The notes beneath the pieces are model-generated. The model was not told the origin of the DNA, ran no database searches, and saw only the letters and a list, made by a program, of their open reading frames with translations. The position numbers and the translations under genes are program-made. From assembly GCF_036320485.1 (NCBI RefSeq), contig NZ_CP132911.1, forward strand, positions 2,542,001-2,606,000: a stretch of DNA of 64,000 bases. Reading direction: 5' to 3'. Below are positions 46,201 to 54,067 of this stretch, one piece after another. The stretch is from Dyella sp. A6 (lineage in GTDB: Bacteria > Pseudomonadota > Gammaproteobacteria > Xanthomonadales > Rhodanobacteraceae). How positions within the stretch are numbered: the stretch's first letter is position 1; each line of letters starts with the position of its first letter.

Positions 46201-46866
46201 TCAGCGCAGCAAGATCCGCTTCGGCTTGATCGGCAGCTTGCCGCGCCAGTACTGGATCAGCGCGATGCCGCCCACCATGCCGCCAAGGTGGGCGAAGTGC
46301 GCCACGCCGGCCTCCGTTCCGGTGACGCCCATGTACAGCTCCGCCGCGGCATAGCCGATCACGAACAGCCAGGCCGGCATCGGGATCGGCAGGAAGATCA
46401 GCATGACCTTTTCCTGCGGGTAAAGCATGCCGAAGGCCAGCAACAGGCCGAAGATGGCGCCGGAGGCGCCGATGGTGGGGTAGAACCCATGGGTGAAGTA
46501 CTTCACCACCAGCAGCTGTGCCACCGCCGCGGCCACCGCGCAGAGCAGGTAATACACCAGGTAGCGGCCCGCGCCGAAGGTGCGTTCGATCACCCCGCCG
46601 AACATGTACAGACCGAACATGTTGAACAGGATGTGGGTCAGCCCGCCGTGCATGAAGGCATAGGTGAGCAGCTGCCACACCTGGAACCCCGCCCTGACCA
46701 CGTGGCCGTCCGGCGCCAGGCCGGTATGGTCCGGCCCCAGTGGCCACAATGCGAAATGCTGGGTGAGCGCCATGGTGGTCGTGTCATGCAACCACCACTG
46801 CAGGGCGAACACCACGATATTGGCGATCAGCAGGTTGCGGGTAACGGGCGGCAGGTCAGTAGGCAT
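46201..46866 (-). CDS. Rhomboid-family intramembrane serine protease
   Basis: 221 residues with six TM segments. AFMHGGLTHILFNMFGLYMFG (H-x-x-x-N oxyanion region), TIGASGAIFGLLLAF (GxSGA, nucleophile Ser) and AHFAHLGGMVGGI (catalytic His). C-terminal basic tail KLPIKPKRILLR. Cleaves TM segments of membrane proteins; substrates unknown. Convergent with rapA, 9 bp apart. Confidence 0.92.
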   Translation of the reverse strand: MPTDLPPVTRNLLIANIVVFALQWWLHDTTTMALTQHFALWPLGPDHTGLAPDGHVVRAGFQVWQLLTYAFMHGGLTHILFNMFGLYMFGGVIERTFGAGRYLVYYLLCAVAAAVAQLLVVKYFTHGFYPTIGASGAIFGLLLAFGMLYPQEKVMLIFLPIPMPAWLFVIGYAAAELYMGVTGTEAGVAHFAHLGGMVGGIALIQYWRGKLPIKPKRILLR

Positions 46867-46988
46867 GCGGATTCCGGAACATGGGCCAGGGCAATGGCCC
46901 TATTGTCGCGTGACCGGCCGGCAAACGCTTGCTTCCGACCCCGCGCGGCGGCAAGACACCGCACCCGGACCATCCGCCCAAACGACAA

Positions 46989-47009
46989 ACCGCCCCGGAT
47001 CGAGGCGGT
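46989..47009 (-). terminator. Probable terminator of the second NlpC/P60 gene
   Basis: ACCGCC and GGCGGT form a short stem downstream of the stop at 47035 on the minus strand, followed on that strand by TTGTCGTTT. Moderate quality. Confidence 0.5.
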
Positions 47010-47034
47010 CTGCAAACCGATGGGAAACGACGAC

Positions 47035-47688
47035 TCAGCCCCGGTCGGAAGCCATCGAATCGATTTCGGCCATGGCATCGGGGCGCTTGGCGCCAGCGAA
47101 GCGCTTGGCCCAGTAGGCTTCCTGCAGGCTGTCGATGCGCACCGTCTCGCCGTGCCGCGGCGAGTGGATGAAGCGACCGTGGCTGATGTAGATGCCGACA
47201 TGCGAGACGCGGCCACGGCCATTGCGCCCGGCCGTGCGGAAGAACACCAGGTCGCCCGGCTTCATCTGGTCGCGCTTGACCCGATGTCCCACGCGGAACT
47301 GCGAGGCGGAGTTGGTGGGAAGCTCCAGACCGATGGCATGGGCAAACACATAGCGCACGAAACCGCTGCAATCGAAGCCGGTCGCCGGGCTGTGGCCACC
47401 GAGCACGTAACGTGTATGGCGCAGCTTCATGGCCAGCGAGATCAGCGTCTTGCGCAGGTCCAGAGCCTGTTCGCTGGCCGCAGGCACAGGCGGTGCGATC
47501 GGGCCACTGGGCACCACCGACTGGGCCAGCCGGGCGGCCGGATTGAAGATCGGCAGAGCGTCCATCAACGGCACCGTCACGCGGTCGACGACGGCAGGGA
47601 CAGGCACATTACCCGACGCAAGCGCGACACCCGGCACCAGGAGGGCCGGCACCAGCACGACGAGAGCGGTCAGGCGCTTGAAGGACAT
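47035..47688 (-). CDS. NlpC/P60 (C40) peptidoglycan hydrolase, secreted
   Basis: 217 residues from the ATG at 47688, which opens a Sec signal peptide (MSFKRLTALVVLVPALLV, cleavage near ALA-SG). A Pro/Val-rich linker of about 70 residues leads to the catalytic domain: YVLGGHSPATGFDCSGFVRY (Cys nucleophile), VSHVGIYISHGRFIHSP (His). PGDLVFFRT is the family's PGDLVFF. It lacks the lipobox of the paralogue at 4610-5179, so it may be free in the periplasm. The frame runs to 47730 without improving the start. Confidence 0.88.
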   Translation of the reverse strand: MSFKRLTALVVLVPALLVPGVALASGNVPVPAVVDRVTVPLMDALPIFNPAARLAQSVVPSGPIAPPVPAASEQALDLRKTLISLAMKLRHTRYVLGGHSPATGFDCSGFVRYVFAHAIGLELPTNSASQFRVGHRVKRDQMKPGDLVFFRTAGRNGRGRVSHVGIYISHGRFIHSPRHGETVRIDSLQEAYWAKRFAGAKRPDAMAEIDSMASDRG

Positions 47689-47889
47689 GCGGGAAACCCC
47701 GTTGCGGTCGGATAACCCGATCGCCGGCATGGCCGACGACCGTGATGAAGCCGTGAACTTAGCAAAGGGATCGTGGCCGCTTGTTCGGATCGCGTTAACT
47801 GGACCCTGTCGTACACGAATGCCGTCCAGCTTCCGCTCACCTTGGGCCCACGCAGCCCTGCAGGCGGGCTTCAGCTCCAGCTTCAGGCT

Positions 47890-48594
47890 TCAGGGGCTAT
47901 TGCCATAGCTGCGACGGCCGAAAATGGCCGTACCAATACGTACCTCGGTACTGCCCTCGGCAATGGCCAGCGGAAAATCGCCGCTCATGCCCATCGAAAG
48001 CCTGGGCAGCACATGTCCACGGTCGATCTCGGCCTCACGCAGCTCGCGCAGCAGGCGGAAGCAGGCACGCACCTCGTCCTGATCCTCGGTATGCGTGGCC
48101 ATGGTCATCAGCCCCTGCACACGCAGGCTGTCGTAGTCGCGCAGACGATCCAGAAAGGCCGGCAGCTCGGCCGGTGACAGGCCGTACTTGCTCTCCTCGG
48201 GAGAGGTTTTCACCTGGACCAGCACATCGATCGCCCGTCCCTCGACAGACAGGCGATGATGCAGCGCCTCGGCCAGTTCCAGCCGGTCCAGCGACTGCAC
48301 TTCGCTGGCCAGCCGCGCCACATCCCGGGCCTTGTTGGTCTGCAGGTGGCCGATCATCACCCAGTCGATGCCGCTGGCCTCGAGCGCACCCGCCTTGTCG
48401 CGGATCTCCTGCACCTTGTTCTCGCCGAATCGCCGCATCCCCAGCGATACGGCGGCACGCACCGTCTCGATGCCGAAGGTCTTGCTGACCGGCAGGATCG
48501 TCACTTCCGCCGGGTCGCGACCGATGGCGCGACAGGCCTCGGCAACCCGATGTCGCACGTCGGCCCAGTTGGCGGCTAGATGCAGATGGTCCAT
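47890..48594 (-). CDS. yggS: YggS-family PLP homeostasis protein (PLPBP)
   Basis: 234 residues. Fold-type III PLP barrel: VTILPVSKTFGIETVRAAV (PLP Lys), RFGENKVQEIRDKAGAL, DWVMIGHLQTNKARDVARL, VLVQVKTSPEESKYGLSP, LSMGMSGDFPLAIAEGSTEVRIGTAIFG. PLP carrier/homeostasis protein without known catalysis. In many gammaproteobacteria it lies by pilT or proC; neither is next to it here. Confidence 0.93.
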   Translation of the reverse strand: MDHLHLAANWADVRHRVAEACRAIGRDPAEVTILPVSKTFGIETVRAAVSLGMRRFGENKVQEIRDKAGALEASGIDWVMIGHLQTNKARDVARLASEVQSLDRLELAEALHHRLSVEGRAIDVLVQVKTSPEESKYGLSPAELPAFLDRLRDYDSLRVQGLMTMATHTEDQDEVRACFRLLRELREAEIDRGHVLPRLSMGMSGDFPLAIAEGSTEVRIGTAIFGRRSYGNSP

Positions 48595-48642
48595 GCAGAA
48601 TCCCTCAAGAAGCTCCTCGCGCCCGACAACATGGATGCGGCC

Positions 48643-50067
48643 TCAGCCCTCGGCACCCTGCGCGTAGTGCCGTGCCACCACTTCAGCCACCACCATCGAC
48701 ACCTTCTTGCCGGTGGGAATATGCAGGAATTCGTTGGGACCGTGTGCATTGGAATGCGGCCCAAGCACACCCGTGATCACGAACTGGGCCTGCGGGAATT
48801 TCTCGCCCAGCATGCCCATGAACGGAATCGAGCCACCCTCGCCCATGTAGGCCGCCGGAGCGCCGAAATAGTGCTCGGACGCCTCGGCCACGGTCTGCTC
48901 GAGCCAGGGCGACAGCTGTGGCGCGTTCCAGCCACTGCCGTCCTTTTCCAGCTTGAAACTCACCCTGGCCCCGTACGGCGGGTCTTTTTCCAGCAGCGTC
49001 TTGACGAACTGGCCAGCCTTCGCGCCCGAGAGCGTGGGCGGCACGCGCAAGCTCAGTTTCACCGACGTCTTCGGGCGCAGCACGTTGCCGGCACTTTCCA
49101 GCGGCGGCATGCCATCCACGCCGGTCACCGCAAGCTGCGGCCGCCAGGTACGGTTGAGCACCAGCTCCGCCAGATCATCGGTCACCGGCTGCATGCCTTC
49201 GACGAAGGGGAACTTGTCGAAAATCGCCGTGCCCAGCACTTCGGCCGACTTTTTCGCCTGCTCCACGCGCTGGGGCGGTATGTCGACATACAGCTCCTGC
49301 GGCTTGATCCGGCCGGTATCGGCATCTTCCAGCCGCTCCAGCAACTGGCGCAGGATGCGGAAGCTCGAGGGCACCACGCCGGAGGCATCGCCCGAGTGGA
49401 CGCCTTCCTCCAGCACCTGCACGGTCAGCTCGCCACCTGTCATGCCGCGCAGGCTGGTGGTCAGCCAGAGCTGGTCGTAATTGCCGCAACCCGAGTCCAG
49501 GCACACCACCAGCGACGGGTTGCCGATACGCGCGGCCAGATGATCAACGTAGTACGGCAGATCGTAGCTGCCCGATTCCTCGCAGGCCTCGATCAGGATG
49601 ACGCAGCGGGCATGCGGAATACCCTGCTCGTGCAGCGCCAGCAAGGCCGCCAGTGAACCGAAGATGGCGTAACCATCGTCCGCGCCACCGCGGCCATACA
49701 GCTTGTCGCCCTTGATCACCGGCTTCCAGGGACCCAGGTCGTCGGCCCAGCCGGTCATTTCGGGCTGCTTGTCGAGGTGACCGTACAGCACCACCGTGTC
49801 GTCGCCCTGTCCCGGTACTTCGATATAGATCAGCGGCGTACGCCCTTCCAGCCGCACCACTTCCAGCGTCGCGCCCGGCAGCGACGACAGCTTGGACTGC
49901 GCCCAGCCGGACATCAGCTTCACCGCTTCGTCCATATAGCCGTGTGCCACCCAGTCCTTGTCGAACATCGGCGACTTGTTGGGAATACGGATGTACTCGA
50001 CCAGCTTCGGCACGATCTCGTCGTCCCACAGGCCACTGACGAAGCGGGAAAGGCGGCTGCTATCCAC
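48643..50067 (-). CDS. M20-family metallo-dipeptidase
   Basis: 474 residues. Metal site: VVLYGHLDKQPEM (His), GRGGADDGYAIFGSLAAL (bridging Asp), ILIEACEESGSYDL (catalytic Glu-Glu), VVCLDSGCGNYDQLW (Asp), and a final GPHSNAHGPNEFLHI (His). An insertion dimerisation domain lies around residues 215-375. Related to ArgE/DapE/CPG2 and cytosolic non-specific dipeptidases. No signal peptide. Followed by yggS on the same strand. Confidence 0.9.
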   Translation of the reverse strand: MDSSRLSRFVSGLWDDEIVPKLVEYIRIPNKSPMFDKDWVAHGYMDEAVKLMSGWAQSKLSSLPGATLEVVRLEGRTPLIYIEVPGQGDDTVVLYGHLDKQPEMTGWADDLGPWKPVIKGDKLYGRGGADDGYAIFGSLAALLALHEQGIPHARCVILIEACEESGSYDLPYYVDHLAARIGNPSLVVCLDSGCGNYDQLWLTTSLRGMTGGELTVQVLEEGVHSGDASGVVPSSFRILRQLLERLEDADTGRIKPQELYVDIPPQRVEQAKKSAEVLGTAIFDKFPFVEGMQPVTDDLAELVLNRTWRPQLAVTGVDGMPPLESAGNVLRPKTSVKLSLRVPPTLSGAKAGQFVKTLLEKDPPYGARVSFKLEKDGSGWNAPQLSPWLEQTVAEASEHYFGAPAAYMGEGGSIPFMGMLGEKFPQAQFVITGVLGPHSNAHGPNEFLHIPTGKKVSMVVAEVVARHYAQGAEG

Positions 50068-50495
50068 GATGGCGACTCCACAAACCAGGTAAAGACGTAC
50101 AGTGTAACAGTGCGCCGGGAGCGTCCCCGAACAGTCGGCGACCGATCGGCGACAAGCTCAATGTAGTCCTTAACCTACATATTGATACGCACAATACCTA
50201 CACATATCGCGCTCGCCCGCTGGCGGCGATTCCCGCCCCCATACGGCACATTACCCACATGGCGGATAAGGAACAGCTGCCACACGGACGTCGCCGCAAC
50301 GGAATGCCACATGCGGGGGGAATCCGCATTCGGACAAGGATCAATTTCCCAGGATGGAGCAACTGGCGCGGCACGGAATGCTGCGCCAGCTGCGCTACAC
50401 TCTGCACAAACTCAGCCGAGGCAACGCTGAAGCGGCCCGGATTTAGCCAAGAAGCATCTATCTTCAAACTTCGAGGTAGACGGCTAATTTTCAAC
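50068..50495. other. Intergenic stretch left of the insertion sequences; no gene recognised
   Basis: About 430 bp between the M20 peptidase start and the IS zone. Candidate ORFs here (for example 50182-50430, 50259-50498 and a 30-codon ORF from 50354 starting MEQLARHGML) show no domain, and composition is mixed. It must contain the M20 promoter; nothing else is supported. Confidence 0.4.
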
Positions 50496-50513
50496 TGAAC
50501 CCGCCCCGGCTTT
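50496..50513 (+). repeat. Extra copy of the IS left-end sequence
   Basis: TGAACCCGCCCCGGCTTT directly abuts the element end at 50514 and repeats its first 18 bp with small changes, so two IS-end-like motifs stand in tandem and the same orientation. Confidence 0.6.
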
Positions 50514-50605
50514 TGAACCACCCCGGCTTTCTCGGAGCGACGCCCCCCCGGTTTTGAGTAGCACGGCCGTTTGGAGTCCAATCCCCCAACCGAAGGAGAT
50601 TGGAC

Positions 50606-50869
50606 GTGAAGAAGCGCTTTTCCGAAGAACAGATCATCGGCTTCCTGCGCGAGGCGGATGCCGGCCTGCCGATCAAGGAGCTGTGCCGCAAGCACGGCTT
50701 CAGCGAGGCCTCCTACTACCTGTGGCGCAGCAAGTTCGGCGGCATGAGCGTGCCGGACGCCAAACGCCTGAAGGAGCTGGAGACGGAGAACACGCGGCTG
50801 AAGAAGCTGCTGGCTGAGCAGATGCTTGAGAACGAGGTGATCAAGGACGTCCTGCGAAAAAAACCGTAG
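50606..50869 (+). CDS. IS3-family transposase OrfA
   Basis: 87 residues with a GTG start at 50606 (AAGGAG 7 nt upstream). HTH of the IS3 OrfA type: [17 protein letters not shown] ... [20 protein letters not shown], then a leucine-zipper segment [20 protein letters not shown] for multimerisation. Ends with LRKKP; the A7 at 50857-50863 lies four codons before the stop. Confidence 0.92.
   Translation: MKKRFSEEQIIGFLREADAGLPIKELCRKHGFSEASYYLWRSKFGGMSVPDAKRLKELETENTRLKKLLAEQMLENEVIKDVLRKKP
50857..50863 (+). other. A7 slippery heptamer for programmed -1 frameshift
   Basis: Seven A near the end of OrfA. OrfB is in the -1 frame, open from here through 51684, so a -1 slip gives an OrfAB fusion transposase, as in other IS3 elements. 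Confidence 0.8.
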
Positions 50870-51684
50870 GCGCACCGGCCCGACGCGCGTTGGTGCGCCA
50901 GATGATCGACAAGGGGCTGAGCGAGCGGTGCGCGTTGCGCGTGGTGGGCATGAGCGCCAGCGCGTACCGCTATCAGGCGCAGCCGGACCGCAACGTGGTG
51001 CTGCGACGGCGGATCGTGGAGCTGGCGCAGCGGCACAAGCGCTACGGCGTGGGGATGATCCACCTGAAGCTTCGGCAGGAGAGCGGCGAGCCGGTGAACT
51101 ACAAGCGTGTGGAGCGGTTGTATCGGGAGGAGCGGCTGCAGGTGCGCCGGCGTAAGCGGAAGAAGGTGCCGGTGAGCGAGCGGCAGCCGCTGTGTCGTCC
51201 ATCGGCGCCCAACGAGGTGTGGTCAATGGACTTCGTGTTCGATCGCACCGCCGACGCCCGCGTCCTCAAGTGCCTGACCATCGTCGACGACGCCACCCAT
51301 GAATCGGTCGGCATCGAGGTCGAACGAGCCATCTCCGGGATCGGCGTGACGCGCGTGCTGGATCGCCTGGGGCTGATTCGCGGCTTGCCCAAGACGATCC
51401 GCACCGACAACGGCAAGGAGTTCTGCGGCAAGGCGATGGTCGCCTGGGCGCACGAGCACGGTGTGCAGCTGCGCCTGATCGAACCGGGCAAACCGAACCA
51501 GAACGCCTACATCGAATCATTCAACGGCCGCCTGCGCGACGAATGCCTCAACGAACACTGGTTTCCCAGCCTGCTGCACGCCCGCACCGAGATTGAACGC
51601 TGGCGGCGGGAATACAACGAGGAGCGACCGAAGAAGGCGTTGGGCGGGCTGACACCGGCCGCCTACGCGAAGCAGTTAAAGTAA
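50857..51684 (+). CDS. IS3-family transposase OrfB (in frame -1 to OrfA)
   Basis: About 275 residues read from the slippery site; the first ATG-like internal start is at 50899. HTH_21 region ([17 protein letters not shown]), then rve integrase core with DDE residues in WSMDFVFD (Asp), [10 protein letters not shown] (Asp) and [17 protein letters not shown] (Glu, then the K/R seven residues on), ending [19 protein letters not shown]. All catalytic residues are present, so the element may be active. Confidence 0.92.
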   Translation, partial: KKTVGAPARRALVRQMIDKGLSERCALRVVGMSASAYRYQAQPDRNVVLRRRIVELAQRHKRYGVGMIHLKLRQESGEPVNYKRVERLYREERLQVRRRKRKKVPVSERQPLCRPSAPNEVWSMDFVFDRTADARVLKCLTIVDDATHESVGIEVERAISGIGVTRVLDRLGLIRGLPKTIRTDNGKEFCGKAMVAWAHEHGVQLRLIEPGKPNQNAYIESFNGRLRDECLNEHWFPSLLHARTEIERWRREYNEERPKKALGGLTPAAYAKQLK

Positions 51685-51759
51685 TTCCGGACTCTAAACC
51701 GACCCGCTACTCAAAGCGGGGGGACGTCGGGAGGCTCCCGATCTTGAGAGGATGGGGCC

Positions 51760-52454
51760 ATGGCGAAGCAGAAGTATTCGAAAGAAGTCCGGGAGCGAGC
51801 GGTGCGGAGTGGTTGATGCGTCGGCTTGGCCTGCAAGGCGTAATTCGTGGCCGCATGGCGCATGGTACGTACAACCTTCAGCGACAAGGCCACGTCATCA
51901 CCGCCGGACCGAGTGAACCAACACTTCCGCGCCGACCGTCCGAACCCGCTGCGGGTCATTGATTTCACGTATGTCTCGACCTGGCAGGGCTTTGTCTACG
52001 TGGCTTTCGTCATCGATGTCTACGCCCGTTGCATCGTGGGATGGCGGGTATCACGTAAGGCCCATACGGACTTTGTGCTCGATGTGCGTTGGAGCAGTCC
52101 CTGCATGACCGGCGACCGGCATGGCAGGCACTGATCCATCATTCGGACAGGGGGAGCCAATACGTCAGAATTCGCTACACCGAGCGACTGGCCGACACGG
52201 GCATCGAACCTTCCGTCGGCAGTGTTGGCGACTCCTACGACAACGCGCTGGCCGAAACCATCAACGGACTGTACAAGGCCGAAGTCATCCACCGCAGACC
52301 CTGGCCACGCATGGAAGATGTCGAGCTGGCCACGCTGGCGTGGGTGGACTGGTACAACCATCGACGCTTGCTCTCCTCGATTTATTACCGGACACCCGCT
52401 CAGGCCGAAGCCGATTACTATCAACCCAAGAGCTCACTGAGCGAGGCCGCGTGA
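51760..52454 (+). pseudogene. Remnant transposase of the older IS3-family element
   Basis: Starts as a normal OrfA (MAKQKYSKEVRERAVR) but stops after 18 codons; the rest of OrfA and the N-terminus of OrfB are deleted. OrfB resumes near RLGLQGVIRG (about 51818), shifts frame near 51860 (VRTTFSDKA ... DFTYVSTWQGFVYVAFVIDVYA) and again near 52090 (LHDRRPAWQALIHHSDRGSQYV ... SYDNALAETINGLYKAEVIH). DFTYVS and HSDRGSQY and the NALAETINGLYK segment still show the DDE core, but the pieces are in three frames. Confidence 0.85.
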
Positions 52455-52740
52455 CTCAAATCGAACGGCCTCCGATGAACTCGGGGCGGTTCAGCTGCAC
52501 TTGAACGTTGAGGCTACCATGCTGTGCTAGTCTCCTCACAACTGGCATGGATCTGTCATTGATACTTATCAGCCATACCATGCTCAACGGCAGCCACATT
52601 ACCCATCTCTAAACAACAGGCCACATCAAATCCAGGTACTAGAGATTTCCGAAGGAGTCATGAATGAGGAAACATCCAAGCTCACTAAATGACTTAAACT
52701 TGACTCCTCAGCTCCCAACATCACCGACCTGAGCATCATT

Positions 52741-53271
52741 ATGATCACAAGAGACATAATAAGTATTATTGGCGAATCCATACAAGCCGGAGCTTTGTTC
52801 GTTGCAGGCATGAGCATCTGGTGGCAGCTCAGGAAAGCTAATGAAGACCGCGAAAATGGAACCTATGATTCATTAGATGAACGCTTCACACAATTTCTTG
52901 AAGTTTGCAGCAAATACCCGAATCTGGAAGTTTATGCGCCAACCCATGACAACTGGAATGAGCTTGACAGCACAAAATACCGCCGACAACTTATACTATA
53001 TCAAATACTAGTATCAATATTTGAACGGTCGTACATTCTATACAATGAAAAGCACGCACTAAAAAGTCGCAACCGCAGAACCCAATGGGACGGGTGGGTA
53101 CAATATATGCGAGATTACGCTGCAAGCCCCGTATTTCAATACGCTTGGCACGTCGAAAAAATTGGGAAGGACATGGATAAATCGTTCTTAAAATTCATGG
53201 AGAAAGATATCAAAATCAAGGAGTATACACCTTTAATCACTGCCAAACCAGCCATCGCAAAACCCACTTAA
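52741..53271 (+). CDS. Orphan AT-rich ORF, membrane-anchored hypothetical protein
   Basis: 176 residues. One N-terminal hydrophobic segment (SIIGESIQAGALFVAGMSIWW, about 8-27) then a cytoplasmic helical part rich in Tyr, Lys and Arg: LRKANEDRENGTYDSLDERF, YRRQLILYQILVSIFERSYILY, WDGWVQYMRDYAASPVFQYAW. Layout is like the DUF4760-type single-TM proteins, but I could not assign a family. Codon use and base composition (visibly AT-rich against a two-thirds GC chromosome) mark it as foreign. No good Shine-Dalgarno precedes the ATG. Lies between the IS remnants and a normal-composition GNAT gene. Confidence 0.65.
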   Translation: MITRDIISIIGESIQAGALFVAGMSIWWQLRKANEDRENGTYDSLDERFTQFLEVCSKYPNLEVYAPTHDNWNELDSTKYRRQLILYQILVSIFERSYILYNEKHALKSRNRRTQWDGWVQYMRDYAASPVFQYAWHVEKIGKDMDKSFLKFMEKDIKIKEYTPLITAKPAIAKPT

Positions 53272-53293
53272 CAAGTGAAGAAAGCAGTCCGCC

Positions 53294-53374
53294 ACAATTA
53301 TTAATTGTAACGCACAATTAACTATTATGCATAATAAATAGTTGGACTCAATTTATTCACACTTACGTATAAGT
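53294..53374. repeat. Cluster of palindromes in AT-rich spacer
   Basis: ACAATTATTAATTGT (53294-53308, 7-1-7), TATTATGCATAATA (53323-53336, perfect) and ACTTACGTATAAGT (53361-53374, perfect 5-bp arms) follow one another in the 204-bp gap 53272-53475. No gene is seen in that gap. Confidence 0.6.
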
Positions 53375-53475
53375 ATGATGCGCATTTCACAAGTCAAGAA
53401 CACAAGAAAAACTTATTTACCTAGGCAATAAAATTTATTTTTATCTCAATAACCTCACTCGAAAACAACCTGCAA

Positions 53476-54015
53476 ATGATAAGCGTACCCGTTATCGAGA
53501 CGGCGCGCCTGCGCCTTACCGCCCTGACCGAAAAGCACTTCAACGATTACGCCAGCATGCTGGCCGATCCGGACAGCACGCGCTGGATCGGCGACGGCCA
53601 GCCACTGGACCGTACCAACGCGTGGCGCTCGCTGGCGATGCTGATCGGCCATTGGCAACTGCGTGGCTACGGCATGTGGGCACTGGAGCTGAAAGACACC
53701 GGCGAATTCATCGGCCGGGTCGGGCTGTTCCACCCCGAAGGCTGGCCCGACCTGGAGCTGGGCTGGATGCTCAAACCGGAACACCGTCACCGCGGCTTTG
53801 CCACGGAAGCGGGCAACGCCGTGCTCGACTTCGCCTGGAACAAGCTGCACGCCCCTCGTGTCATCAGCCTGGTCAGGATCGGCAACGATGCCTCGGACCG
53901 GGTTGCGGAACGACTGGGCGGCGAACACATCGAGGACATGGACTTCTACGGCAGCGACACCCACGTGTTCGCCTACTATCCACCGCATGTCGAGCAGCGC
54001 CGGGCCTTTGCCTGA
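53476..54015 (+). CDS. GNAT acetyltransferase (RimJ/RimL-like)
   Basis: 179 residues. IETARLRLTALTEKHFNDYA start, DSTRWIGDG, WALELKDTGEFIGRVGLFHPEG, ELGWMLKPEHRHRGFATEAGNAVLDFAWN (acetyl-CoA loop RxRGxA) and ISLVRIGNDASDRVAERLG. Acetyl-3 (PF13302) family; acceptor unknown. Its GC content is normal, so the AT-rich island ends just before it. Confidence 0.87.
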   Translation: MISVPVIETARLRLTALTEKHFNDYASMLADPDSTRWIGDGQPLDRTNAWRSLAMLIGHWQLRGYGMWALELKDTGEFIGRVGLFHPEGWPDLELGWMLKPEHRHRGFATEAGNAVLDFAWNKLHAPRVISLVRIGNDASDRVAERLGGEHIEDMDFYGSDTHVFAYYPPHVEQRRAFA

Positions 54016-54067
54016 CTGACTGAGGCATGCGAGGGTCACTGCCGGGCCCCGCAACCCGGCAGCAAGC

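Larger units (their letters stand above)
50543..51722 (+). mobile_element. Apparently intact IS3-family insertion sequence (about 1180 bp)
   Basis: Terminal inverted repeats of about 35 bp share TTTGAGTAGC and GAGTCC: left end from 50543 (C7 then GGTTTTGAGTAGC) to 50579, right end 51689-51722. GACG flanks both sides (50539-50542 and 51723-51726) as a probable 4-bp target duplication, the size expected for the IS407 subgroup. The unequal C/G runs leave the boundary uncertain by 1-2 bp. Carries OrfA, an A7 slippery site and OrfB with a complete DDE triad. Confidence 0.85.
50514..52493 (+). mobile_element. Decayed IS3-family element, interrupted by a second IS
   Basis: Left end TGAACCACCCCGGCTTTCTC at 50514 and right end (reverse complement TGAACCGCCCCGAGTTCATC, ending at 52493) are imperfect inverted repeats of one element. 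Between them, outside the inner IS, only about 0.8 kb remains: the first codons of an OrfA at 51760 and an OrfB remnant to 52454. No target duplication is visible at these outer ends. Confidence 0.75.

Noticed and set aside
50198..51226. 342-codon minus-strand frame across the IS left end
   Set aside because: It runs through the inverted repeats and OrfA/OrfB of the IS, so it cannot be an undisturbed gene; the part left of the IS shows no domain.
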